From WS-7 sp036505295 (GTDB lineage Bacteria; Eisenbacteria; RBG-16-71-46; SZUA-252): 64,000 nt of DNA. Position numbers and translations under genes: made by a program. Numbering within the stretch: position 1 is the stretch's first letter; the number at the start of each line of letters is the position of its first letter. The stretch is taken from contig DASXTQ010000042.1 of the NCBI GenBank assembly GCA_036505295.1, positions 20,734 to 84,733 of the forward strand. The letters are read 5' to 3'. Below the pieces are notes generated by a model that searched no databases, was not told the DNA's origin, and worked only from the letters and a program-made list of their open reading frames with translations. Positions 17,658-25,018 of the stretch are shown piece after piece.

Positions 17658-18005
17658 ATGGTCGATCGCATTGGTTTTTCGAAACGTCCTGCTTCGCCGC
17701 GGGGACGCCGTGTCCCTGCGAAGGGGGACGATGATCTCGCGAGCCTCGCGTGGGGGCTCGCGCATCCCGCTCGGGCTGCGATCCTCCGTCTTCTGCTCGA
17801 GCGTGGGGAGTGTATCTGCGGAGCGATCGTCGACTCGATGCCGCTCGCGCAGGCGACGGTCTCGCAGCACCTCAAGGTGCTCAAGGAGACCGGATGGATT
17901 GAGGGGGAAATCGACGGGCCGCGGGTTTGCTACTGCCCGACGGCGGACGCGATGGCGCGGTTCAAGCAGTTACTGCAAAGCCTGGAGTCAGGCGAACGGA
18001 GGTAA
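17658..18005 (+). CDS. arsR: ArsR-family arsenic-responsive repressor
   Basis: A 115-residue winged-helix repressor. The recognition region reads ECICGAIVDSMPLAQATVSQHLKVLKETGWI. ECICG places a Cys pair at the start of the helix where ArsR binds As(III), similar to the classic ELCVCDL motif, and a further CYC occurs near residue 90. ATG 17658 has AGGAGG eight bases upstream, so an earlier in-frame start at 17610 is rejected; that codon also falls inside the promoter. The stop is five bases before the arsM ATG. Repression of arsR-arsM relieved by arsenite is the likely role. Confidence 0.9.
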   Translation: MVDRIGFSKRPASPRGRRVPAKGDDDLASLAWGLAHPARAAILRLLLERGECICGAIVDSMPLAQATVSQHLKVLKETGWIEGEIDGPRVCYCPTADAMARFKQLLQSLESGERR

Positions 18006-18010
18006 ATGCG

Positions 18011-18784
18011 ATGGAAGCTAGAAGCGATGTTCGAACAGCGGTTCGAGGACGATACGGGGCGATCGCGGAGGGTAAGGCGGGATGCTGCGGCTCGAGCGGG
18101 TCGGAATGCTGCGGCGGAACGGTCACCAGCGGGCTTGCCGAGCTGGGATACAGCGCGGCTGACGCGGCCGCGATACCGGAAGGCGCGAACTTGGGCCTGG
18201 GATGCGGAAACCCGATCGCGCTGGCGGAGGTAAGGCACGGCGAGACCGTGCTCGATCTCGGGTCGGGCGCGGGGGTCGACGCCTTCCTGGCGGCACGCGA
18301 GGTCGGACCGGAGGGGCACGTCATTGGCGTGGACATGACGCCTGCGATGATCGACCGGGCCCGGGAAAACGCGGCCAAGGGAGACTACTCGAACGTCGAG
18401 TTCCGTCTCGGCGAAATCGAGCATCTGCCGGTGCCGGACGCGTCGGTCGATGTCATCGTGTCGAATTGCGTCGTGAACCTCTCCCCCGAGAAAGACCGCG
18501 TCTTCCGCGAGGCGTTTCGGGCGTTGAAACCGGGTGGGCGCATGCTGGTGAGCGACCTCGTTCTGGAGAAACCGCTTCCGGAGGAGACGCGCGAGTCGAT
18601 CGAGGCCTACGTCGGCTGCATCGCGGGAGCCTCACTCAAGGAGGACTATCTGCGTCTCATCCGCGAGGCCGGGTTTCAGGACGTCAAGATCCTGCGCGAG
18701 GGACGCTACGGGACTGAGCCGGTCACCTCAGTCCAGGTGCGCGGGGTGAAGACGCTGGGGCCGGACGCCGCGCCGGCGCGGTGA
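18011..18784 (+). CDS. arsM: Arsenite S-adenosylmethionine methyltransferase
   Basis: A 257-residue ArsM enzyme that methylates As(III) using S-adenosylmethionine. The SAM-binding motif is VLDLGSGAGVDAFLAAR with an acidic VIGVDMTPAMI, and the arsenic-binding cysteines are visible in AGCCGSSGSECCGG, VSNCVVNLSPEKD and YVGCIAGAS. ATG 18011 follows GGAGG that overlaps the arsR stop, so the two genes are co-transcribed and coupled. No arsB, acr3 or arsC gene is nearby, so detoxification here relies on methylation alone unless an efflux gene is elsewhere. Confidence 0.95.
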   Translation: MEARSDVRTAVRGRYGAIAEGKAGCCGSSGSECCGGTVTSGLAELGYSAADAAAIPEGANLGLGCGNPIALAEVRHGETVLDLGSGAGVDAFLAAREVGPEGHVIGVDMTPAMIDRARENAAKGDYSNVEFRLGEIEHLPVPDASVDVIVSNCVVNLSPEKDRVFREAFRALKPGGRMLVSDLVLEKPLPEETRESIEAYVGCIAGASLKEDYLRLIREAGFQDVKILREGRYGTEPVTSVQVRGVKTLGPDAAPAR

Positions 18785-18790
18785 GGCCAC

Positions 18791-19375
18791 CTACTCGCGG
18801 ATGACCGCCTCCCCGGCGGCGTCGTAGCTCAAGACGGCATGAATCGGGAGGGTCGAGCCCAACTTGGCCCTCCCGCCCAGGAACGCGATCTCCACGACGA
18901 ACGCGAATCCGGCCGGCTTGCAGCCCAGCGTTTGGAGCAGCGCCAGCGAGGCGAGCGCGGTGCCGCCCGTCGCAATCACGTCATCGGCGATCAGGACGCG
19001 CGTCCCGGGCGCGAAAAGCCCGTGGTGCGTTTCGATCGACGCGTTCCCGTACTCGAGCGTGAACTCCTCGCGCGCGGCCGATCCCGGGAGCTTCCCCGGC
19101 TTTCGCGCCAGCATGAGGCCCGCGCGCCACCGCGCCGCGAGCCCCGCCGCGACGAGAAACCCCCGCGCCTCGATCCCGAGAACGGCTTCGGGTGGAGCCT
19201 TGTCGAATGGGCGAGCGAGCGCGTCGAGCGCGCGCGCCCACGCCGCGCCGTCCGCCCAGAGCGGCGTCAGATCGCGGAAGAGAACGCCGCGCTGCGGGAA
19301 ATCGGGGACAGCGCGTACCCACGCCGAGAGGGGCGCGTCGGGTGACGAAGGTTTCCTGAATCGAGACTCGGACGT
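18791..19375 (-). CDS. apt: Adenine phosphoribosyltransferase without a normal start codon (probable ACG)
   Basis: The frame encodes a full APRT, which salvages adenine to AMP: VPDFPQRGVLFRDLTPLW, LGIEARGFLVAAGLA, ARKPGKLPG and the PRPP-binding VLIADDVIATGGTA. The only ATG (19114) would remove the N-terminal 80-odd residues, including conserved parts, and the open frame upstream, up to the TAG at 19382, has no ATG, GTG, TTG or CTG. The best candidate is ACG at 19373-19375, nine bases after a strong GGAGGA that overlaps the upstream stop; it gives 194 residues, close to the family norm. Alternatives are a sequencing indel near GTG 19322, or a decayed gene. The upstream anti-sigma frame is the same, so readthrough of its TAG could also yield a fusion, but this seems less likely. 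Confidence 0.8.
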   Translation of the reverse strand, partial: TSESRFRKPSSPDAPLSAWVRAVPDFPQRGVLFRDLTPLWADGAAWARALDALARPFDKAPPEAVLGIEARGFLVAAGLAARWRAGLMLARKPGKLPGSAAREEFTLEYGNASIETHHGLFAPGTRVLIADDVIATGGTALASLALLQTLGCKPAGFAFVVEIAFLGGRAKLGSTLPIHAVLSYDAAGEAVIRE

Positions 19376-19381
19376 GGGGGC

Positions 19382-20191
19382 CTATCCTCCCAAGGACCCG
19401 ATCATGACGATCGGGCCGGTCGGCTCGTTCCGGGTAGGCGCCCCGCCCTGGGGCTCGAGAGAGATCGCGAACGCGGTCAGACCGGCCGGATCACCGATGT
19501 CTTCGATGCGGAGCACGGCGCGTCCGCTCGGATCGGGGCGAATGAGCCCGAGCGACACCGGCGTATTGCCGCGGAGAGCCCAAAGCTCGTAGTCGCGTCC
19601 GCTCGGAGCCTTGAAGTTCTGGAACACAAGGATCGCGCGGTGCGTTTCGGGATCCACCGTCGCGCGTGCGCGAAGCTCGGCCTCCCCGGCCGGTGTGAGC
19701 GAGAAGGAAGCGGTCCGGGCACCGGGCGAGGCCAGCACCGCGGCCCAACGCCGCTCGGCGTCGAGATCGCGCGTGAGGTTCTGGACCTGGTCGCGGGCGC
19801 GGTTCAAATCCTTCCTCAGGCGGGTCGTCGTCGTGAGAAGGATTCCCGTCGCGAGAAGGAAGCAGGCCGCCAGCGCCCAACCCAACTGGGGCGGCGGCGC
19901 CCACCGTTTCTTCGTCGGAAGGATCCGCCCATCCTTCGAGCGCCCGCCCTCCGCACCCGCATCGGCGCGCACCGCGGCGAGCACCCTCGCTTTGATCGCG
20001 GGGCTGGGCAGCGCCGGGGGGGCCGAGGCCGCAAGGAGCACCGCGCTACCGCCGAAATCGCGGAGCGCGCCCTCGCAGACGGGGCACGCTTCGCCGAGGT
20101 GCGCCTCGAGCCGGCTCCGGTCGGCCTCGTCGAGGCACCCGAGCACGTACGCCGCGCAAAGATCGAGATGCTCGTCGCGATGTTGGCTCAC
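19382..20191 (-). CDS. Membrane anti-sigma factor (ZAS domain + RskA-like)
   Basis: A 269-residue anti-sigma factor that should hold the adjacent ECF sigma factor at the membrane. The N-terminal zinc-binding region has HRDEHLDLCAAYVLGCL and ACPVCEGAL. One transmembrane helix, LGWALAACFLLATGILLTTT, lies near residues 105-124, followed by a coiled region (RKDLNRARDQVQNLTRDLD) and a periplasmic RskA-like domain (YELWALRGNTPVSLGLIRPD). GTG 20191 is preferred because it overlaps the sigma stop as GTGA and has GAGGAG upstream; another GTG six bases earlier is possible. The product ends GSLGG at TAG 19382, with the apt gene right after in the same frame. Confidence 0.9.
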   Translation of the reverse strand: MSQHRDEHLDLCAAYVLGCLDEADRSRLEAHLGEACPVCEGALRDFGGSAVLLAASAPPALPSPAIKARVLAAVRADAGAEGGRSKDGRILPTKKRWAPPPQLGWALAACFLLATGILLTTTTRLRKDLNRARDQVQNLTRDLDAERRWAAVLASPGARTASFSLTPAGEAELRARATVDPETHRAILVFQNFKAPSGRDYELWALRGNTPVSLGLIRPDPSGRAVLRIEDIGDPAGLTAFAISLEPQGGAPTRNEPTGPIVMIGSLGG

Positions 20192-20745
20192 GCCCACTCC
20201 TCGTGCGGTAGAAGCTCACGCAGCCTCGTGAGAGCCTGCCGCGTCCACGATTTCACGGTGCCGAGCGGCGCGCCGAGCCGCGCGGCGATCTCCATCTGGG
20301 AAAGTCCGTCGAAGTAGGCGCTCTCGAGCACGCGGCGGTGCTGCGGCTCGAGGGAGCCCAGCGCAATCCGGACGCGCTGGCCAATCTCGTTTCGCGCCGG
20401 GCGCGAAGAGGGATCCTCCGCCGGTTGAGGAAGACTGGTTTCGGCCTGAGCCTCGGCGCGTTTGCGCGAAGCGGCGCTCCGATAGCGGTCGAGCGCCCGC
20501 GTGCGCGCCACGGTCAATAGCCAGCCCGCCACGGGACCCCGCCGGCCGTCGTATGTCGATGCGGTCCGCCATACCTTGACCCAGGCTTCCTGCAGGGCGT
20601 CCTCCGCCTCGGCGCGCGAGCGCAGGATCCGCAGTATCACCGGATAGATCAGCGGCGTGTACCGGTCGTAAAGCTCCTCCAGCGCGCGCGAATCGCCGGC
20701 GATCAAACGCCTGATGCTTGCGACGTCCTGCTCCTGCCGAGTCAT
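20188..20745 (-). CDS. ECF-type RNA polymerase sigma factor (SigK-like)
   Basis: A 185-residue ECF sigma factor. Region 2 is seen in LEELYDRYTPLIYPVILRIL and EDALQEAWVKVWRTA; region 4 in HRRVLESAYFDGLSQMEIA and GTVKSWTRQALTRLRELL. Pairing with an RskA-like anti-sigma suggests the SigK group, which often answers to redox or envelope stress through regulated proteolysis. The start is at 20745 (ATG). Its stop overlaps the anti-sigma start by four bases. The target promoter is unknown; the operon itself is a usual target of such factors. Confidence 0.93.
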   Translation of the reverse strand: MTRQEQDVASIRRLIAGDSRALEELYDRYTPLIYPVILRILRSRAEAEDALQEAWVKVWRTASTYDGRRGPVAGWLLTVARTRALDRYRSAASRKRAEAQAETSLPQPAEDPSSRPARNEIGQRVRIALGSLEPQHRRVLESAYFDGLSQMEIAARLGAPLGTVKSWTRQALTRLRELLPHEEWA

Positions 20746-20877
20746 GGCCGGGGTTGAGCCTCGCGCGGATCGGGTCCCATTCTTCTCTTATACGTAGCTC
20801 GTGGGGGGATGGACCAGGGCCGCGGTGAAAGATAAGCCCCGGGCGGGCTTAGGGCAACGACATGGTATTCTTCTGCC

Positions 20878-22191
20878 ATGCGGAAGAAGCGGCTCCTGAT
20901 CCTGGGCGGGGGATTCGCCGGCCTCGACATCGCCCGCTCCATCGGCAAGTCCCGGGCGGCCCGCGACCACTGGGACACGCTGCTCATCGACAAGGAGAAC
21001 TTCTTTCAGTTCAACCCTCTCCTTCCCGCCGTCGCCGTGGGAGCCGTGGAGACACGGCACATCGTCTATCCGCTGCGCGACATGGCGCGACATCGTCAAA
21101 TCCGATTCATCAAGAACAAAGCCACGCACATCGACCTCACGCGGCGCGAGGTCCTGCTGCACAACAACCTCGTCATGCCGTACGACACGCTCGTCATCGC
21201 GGTCGGGAGCGTCACGAATTACTACAACGTCCCCGGAGCCCAGGAGCACACTCGCCCGTTCAAGACGATCGTGGACGCGATGTACCTTCGGGCGCGCGTC
21301 GTGGAGCTTTTTGAGATGGCCGAGCAGGCGGAGACGGCGGAGCAGCGGGGGAAGCTACTATCCTTCGTGATCGTGGGAGGGGGTGTCACCGGCGTCGAGG
21401 TCGCGGCCGAGCTGATGGACATGGCACGCGACACCCTCCTTCCCAAGTACCCGCACCTCCATCGAAACGATCTCTCGGTAACGATCATCGAAGGGGGCGA
21501 TCGCATCATCCCCGCGGCGCGGCCCGAGCACTCGGCCTACGTCTATCGCTTTCTCGTGCGCCGTGGGGTGCGGATGCTCATCGGGCGTCCGGCGGCCCGC
21601 GTGGAGCCCAAGGGCGTCCACCTCGCCGACGGAAGCAAGGTCGAGGGGTTCACGATCATCTGGACTGCGGGCGTCCGTCCTCCAGATCTCGTCACCGGCC
21701 TGCCGGTCCTCCACATCAAGGATGGCCGCGTTCGTGTAGACGACTACCTTCGGGCGCTCGATCCGGAGGGAAAACCGATCGAAGATGTGTTCGTGGCGGG
21801 GGACTGCGCGGCCTCACTACGCCCCGATGGCACCTACCAACCAGCGTTGTCGCAAACGGGGGTTGCAATGGGGACCTACATCGGAGGGTCGCTCGTCAAG
21901 CGCGCCAAGGGAACGCCTGTGACGCCCTTCCGGTTCAAGCCGGCCGGCTACATCATCTCGCTCGGAAAGCACAGCTCCGTGCTGGAGCTGTTCGGGGTGC
22001 CGCTCTCGGGGAAGCTCGCATGGCTCATGTGGGCGGCGGCTTACCTGATCAAAATGGTCGGGTTTCGAAAGCAGCTGGAGGTGGGAATCGATCACCTCAC
22101 GCATCTGATTTTTGAGCATGACTCGTCCCAGATCTTGAACCGGAGGCAGATCCTCTCCGATGAGGAGCTGAATCTTTCGCTGGGGCGGTAA
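20878..22191 (+). CDS. ndh: Type II NADH dehydrogenase (NDH-2), FAD-dependent
   Basis: A 437-residue membrane-associated flavoprotein that oxidises NADH and reduces quinone without pumping protons. FAD binding is shown by LLILGGGFAGLDIARSIG at the start, NADH binding by FVIVGGGVTGVEVAAELMD, and FAD again by DVFVAGDCAA. The C-terminal amphipathic part, LAWLMWAAAYLIKMVGFRKQ, is the typical membrane-binding segment. Length and order are normal for NDH-2. No strong Shine-Dalgarno is seen before ATG 20878, but the N-terminus is conserved. It precedes an exported Cys protein and a diheme cytochrome on the same strand. Confidence 0.93.
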   Translation: MRKKRLLILGGGFAGLDIARSIGKSRAARDHWDTLLIDKENFFQFNPLLPAVAVGAVETRHIVYPLRDMARHRQIRFIKNKATHIDLTRREVLLHNNLVMPYDTLVIAVGSVTNYYNVPGAQEHTRPFKTIVDAMYLRARVVELFEMAEQAETAEQRGKLLSFVIVGGGVTGVEVAAELMDMARDTLLPKYPHLHRNDLSVTIIEGGDRIIPAARPEHSAYVYRFLVRRGVRMLIGRPAARVEPKGVHLADGSKVEGFTIIWTAGVRPPDLVTGLPVLHIKDGRVRVDDYLRALDPEGKPIEDVFVAGDCAASLRPDGTYQPALSQTGVAMGTYIGGSLVKRAKGTPVTPFRFKPAGYIISLGKHSSVLELFGVPLSGKLAWLMWAAAYLIKMVGFRKQLEVGIDHLTHLIFEHDSSQILNRRQILSDEELNLSLGR

Positions 22192-22215
22192 AAACCGAGC
22201 CGGCTGAGGAAGGAA

Positions 22216-22233
22216 GGCCTCCAGAAGGAGGCC
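22216..22233 (+). terminator. Hairpin downstream of ndh
   Basis: GGCCTCC-AGAA-GGAGGCC forms a perfect seven-base stem with a tetraloop 24 bp beyond the ndh stop. The following AGGTTGTGTC is not a good T-tract, so termination would be Rho-assisted or inefficient. The 22234-22389 remainder contains TATACT (about 22263-22268), a possible -10 for the next gene, without a clear -35. Confidence 0.4.
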
Positions 22234-22389
22234 AGGTTGTGTCACGACGGTGCGGTTCCAGGCGTATACTGGTAATCGGATACGCTGCCCGAACCGGGGA
22301 CATGGACCTGGCGCGCGCCCGATGTGTTTGTGGAGGTAGAGGGTTTTTCGGGCAGCACGTGCGACAACCCATCCAGGAAGGAGTCTTAC

Positions 22390-22767
22390 ATGAAGCGAAT
22401 TCTCGGAGCGTGTCTGGTTTTGGCCGTGGCACTCTTCCTTTTCGGCGTTTTGGCCTACGCCGCGGAGAAGCCTGCGGCCGCATCGAAGACCCTGACGGGC
22501 GAGGTCGTGGATTTGGGCTGCTATCTCGGGAGCGGTATGAAGGGCGCCGGCCACAAGGAGTGCGCCTCGACCTGTATCACGAAAGGGGGCCCGATGGGGC
22601 TCCTCACCAGCAAGGGCCTTCTCTACGTTCTCACGATGAATCACGACAGCGCGGACGCCTTCAACCAGGCGAAGCAGTACGCTGGAGGACAGGTCAAGAT
22701 CACGGGCCCGGTCACGATGAGGAGCGGGACGAGGTCTCTGCAAGTAGACACCGTCGCGGCGATGTAA
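22390..22767 (+). CDS. Exported small protein with conserved-looking cysteines, unknown function
   Basis: A 125-residue protein with a clear signal peptide (MKRILGACLVLAVALFLFG, cleavage near AYA). The mature part starts with a short Lys/Ala linker, then TLTGEVVDLGCYLGSGMKG, HKECASTCITKGGPMGLLTSKG and VLTMNHDSADAFNQAKQYAGG. The Cys-x(n)-His-x2-Cys-x3-Cys arrangement suggests binding of metal or heme iron, or a disulfide-stabilised fold. I recall similar short exported proteins but no assigned role. ATG 22390 has AGGAAGGAG upstream. Position between NDH-2 and a diheme cytochrome suggests a respiratory or metal-handling role, as inference only. Confidence 0.72.
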   Translation: MKRILGACLVLAVALFLFGVLAYAAEKPAAASKTLTGEVVDLGCYLGSGMKGAGHKECASTCITKGGPMGLLTSKGLLYVLTMNHDSADAFNQAKQYAGGQVKITGPVTMRSGTRSLQVDTVAAM

Positions 22768-22807
22768 CGAGTCGGCCCGCCGGCATGAATCCAAATCGGC
22801 GCGTGGG

Positions 22808-23632
22808 GTGCCCTCCGGTATCCCCCGCGCCATTCTATTTGTGAAGCGATTCCTCCAGCTGCTGGTGCTCTTTTCGCTGGCGGCGCTCGCGCTCTGGACC
22901 ACGCTGCTCCGACCCAAGCTCACCCCGGTGGAGCGCGGCCGCCGTCTCGCAGAGGCGACCGGATGCTTCGGGTGCCACGGCCCGGAGGGGATGGAAGGCA
23001 CGGCGAATCCCGGGCGCGCCGAAAAAACGGTTCCCTCCTTCAAAGCACTCATGATGTACGCGAAAAGCGAGCAGGAGGTGCGCGAGTGGATCCGCGACGG
23101 TGTAACAACTGCGCGATCGAAGAGCCAGAGCTGGCGGGCGGATCGCGAGGCCGGCGCGCTACGAATGCCAGCCTTTGGAAAACGCCTCAAACCGCGCCAG
23201 ATCGACGACCTCGTCGCGTTTGTGATGGTGGCCTCCGGCGAAAACTCCCCCGAGGACTCCCTCGCGCTCGCGGGGCGCGCCCGCATCCAGGCGCTCGGCT
23301 GCACGGGTTGCCATGGCCGTGACGGCCGGTACGCGCGGCCGAATCCGGGCTCGCTCAAGGGATACATTCCACCCTGGGACGGTGAGGACTTCGCCGAGCT
23401 GGTGCGGGACCGAAAAGAGTTCGACGAGTGGGTACGCCGGGGCAATACCGGTCGATTCGAGACCAATCCGCTGGCGATGTACTTCCTGCGTCGAGCCGCG
23501 GTGCATATGCCGGCGTTTGAGCGGTTCCTGGAGCCCGGCGACCTCGACGCGCTCTGGGCTTACGTGGGCTGGCTCCGCGGACGTTCTAAGGGTGGGACGG
23601 CGTCCGACGGGCCACCACCAGAATCTCCGTAA
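22808..23632 (+). CDS. Membrane-anchored diheme cytochrome c
   Basis: Up to 274 residues. A hydrophobic N-terminal helix (FLQLLVLFSLAALALWTTLL) anchors the protein, followed by two cytochrome c domains with heme sites CFGCH near residue 56 and CTGCH near residue 162. Possible axial methionines lie in ALRMPAFG and AVHMPAFE. The start is unclear: GTG 22808 gives a slightly longer N-terminus, GTG 22841 (VKRFLQ) gives a cleaner membrane anchor, and neither has a good Shine-Dalgarno. The domain pair resembles small electron shuttles that link quinol oxidation to terminal oxidases. The 3' end overlaps the convergent methyltransferase gene by 47 bp. Confidence 0.88.
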   Translation: MPSGIPRAILFVKRFLQLLVLFSLAALALWTTLLRPKLTPVERGRRLAEATGCFGCHGPEGMEGTANPGRAEKTVPSFKALMMYAKSEQEVREWIRDGVTTARSKSQSWRADREAGALRMPAFGKRLKPRQIDDLVAFVMVASGENSPEDSLALAGRARIQALGCTGCHGRDGRYARPNPGSLKGYIPPWDGEDFAELVRDRKEFDEWVRRGNTGRFETNPLAMYFLRRAAVHMPAFERFLEPGDLDALWAYVGWLRGRSKGGTASDGPPPESP

Positions 23633-24368
23633 GGTAAAAGAAGAGCTTTCCTCCACGCCACTCCGGCGCGAGCGCTTCGGCCGCACCGGGCGGCGCTGTC
23701 TCGAGCCTTCGCATGAGCTCCGCCTTCACCGGGTCGCCCACGGTTTGCAATCCCGCCCACGCCTCGAAATCGCGTGCCTTCCGGAACGTTTCGGTCGCCT
23801 CGATTTGGAAGCCGGCGTCCTGAAAGAATCGCAGCCACGCAGTCGCGGTGTACGCCCGGACATGGCTCGGATCGCGGTATTTCTCGAAATCATTGATGTA
23901 ATCCGCGGTCGGGCGGTCTTCGGGAACGAGGTTGTCGATCATGGCGGCGATTCCTGCGGGCTTGAGCACGCGCGCCATCTCGCGGACGAATCGGGCGCAA
24001 TCGGCAAAGTGGTGCGGTGCCACGCGGCAGGTGACGAGGTCGAACTCGGCATCTTGGAAGGGTAGGGAGCAGGCGTCGGCTTCACTGAAGCGCACGTTTG
24101 TGACACCCTTGCCGCGGATGAACCGCTCCGAGGCATCGAGCATCTCCTGCGTGAGGTCGGTCGCGACGACCTCGCTCACGCGCGTGGAGAAGGCAAGCGC
24201 CGTGTGGCCGCCCCCGGTCGCGATATCGAGCACGCGCCAGTCCCGTTTGGGATCGACCAGCTCGAGCATCCGGTCGAGGCTTTCGCCTTTCGAATGGTCG
24301 GTGCTCGATACGTAGCGCTCGGCGTTTAAGCCGAATTGCCGTTTGACGAGATCGTGGAGATCGGTCAA
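23586..24368 (-). CDS. Class I SAM-dependent methyltransferase (UbiE-like)
   Basis: A 260-residue methyltransferase with motif I VLDIATGGGHTALAF, acidic VVATDLTQEML, and LVTCRVAPHHFADCARFVREMARVLKPAG. It resembles the UbiE/COQ5 type acting on small molecules, but the substrate is not predictable. The best start is TTG 24368, which follows the stop of the upstream gene by a few bases and gives a normal N-terminus (TDLHDLVKRQFGLNAERY); the longer open frame to 24692 reads through the neighbouring gene and is rejected. It is probably co-transcribed with the upstream HTH/histone-tail gene. Confidence 0.85.
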   Translation of the reverse strand: MTDLHDLVKRQFGLNAERYVSSTDHSKGESLDRMLELVDPKRDWRVLDIATGGGHTALAFSTRVSEVVATDLTQEMLDASERFIRGKGVTNVRFSEADACSLPFQDAEFDLVTCRVAPHHFADCARFVREMARVLKPAGIAAMIDNLVPEDRPTADYINDFEKYRDPSHVRAYTATAWLRFFQDAGFQIEATETFRKARDFEAWAGLQTVGDPVKAELMRRLETAPPGAAEALAPEWRGGKLFFYLTEILVVARRTPSHP

Positions 24369-24373
24369 CCGGG

Positions 24374-24922
24374 TTACTTCTTCTTGGCGGCGCGGCGACG
24401 GCCCGCCATCGGGCGGCGACGGCGACTCGCCCTCGCCGCGACAATGCGGCCCTTGCCCATCCCAGCCGCCGCGCGGCCCCGGCGACCCCGGCGACCGGAC
24501 TTCGCCGCTCCCGGCAGGGCCTTGAGCTGACGCTTCCCCATCGAGCGCATGCGCCGCCACGATTCGAGTGCCTTCCGGCGTGGCCTCGTGCGCCCCGTCT
24601 CCCATCCAAAAATCGACTGCGCCGAAACCCCGACGAGCTTTGCGTAGACACGCCGGCTCATACCGAGCTTCTTCCGATGCGCCTTGACCCATTGCGGAGA
24701 AAATCGGATCTGGGGATCTTCGGACGGGGCCGCCACCGTCTTCCGTGCGGAAGCGATGGAGCGCTTCGCCGCTCGCTCCATTTCGGCCATGAGCCTGCGT
24801 TGTTCCGCGATCCGGCGGCGCAGCGCGGTCACGAGCTTCCGGAGAGGTTTGACGGAAGCTCTAACTTCTTTGCGCGCTAAACGGCGGATCTCGCCTTTCA
24901 ATACACCTGCCAAATTCGGCAC
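24374..24922 (-). CDS. HTH DNA-binding protein with histone H1-like basic tail
   Basis: A 182-residue protein. The N-terminal third is Arg/Lys-rich and helical (LKGEIRRLARKEVRASVKPLR ... RRRIAEQRRLMAE). The centre carries an XRE-like helix-turn-helix: WVKAHRKKLGMSRRVYAKLVG then SAQSIFGWETGRTRPRRKAL. The last 45 residues are almost only Lys, Arg, Ala and Gly (RASRRRRPMAGRRRAAKKK), like bacterial histone H1 or nucleoid-compacting tails. GTG 24922 is chosen because GGAGG lies five bases upstream; a TTG at 24946 is longer but lacks this. The combination suggests a sequence-selective nucleoid protein. It is followed closely by the methyltransferase gene. Confidence 0.8.
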   Translation of the reverse strand: MPNLAGVLKGEIRRLARKEVRASVKPLRKLVTALRRRIAEQRRLMAEMERAAKRSIASARKTVAAPSEDPQIRFSPQWVKAHRKKLGMSRRVYAKLVGVSAQSIFGWETGRTRPRRKALESWRRMRSMGKRQLKALPGAAKSGRRGRRGRAAAGMGKGRIVAARASRRRRPMAGRRRAAKKK

Positions 24923-25018
24923 GATGACCTCCGGGTGAATTTGCAAAAACGCCGAAGCATGGTTCGCTCGGTTTGCGGGGTGATTGGAGTATAAATCCTC
25001 GCGGCGTTCTTTGCAGAA

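Noticed and set aside
18791..20191. A TAG-readthrough fusion of the anti-sigma factor with APRT
   Set aside because: The frames are continuous across TAG 19382, but GGAGGA near the ACG and normal lengths of both proteins make two separate genes likelier.
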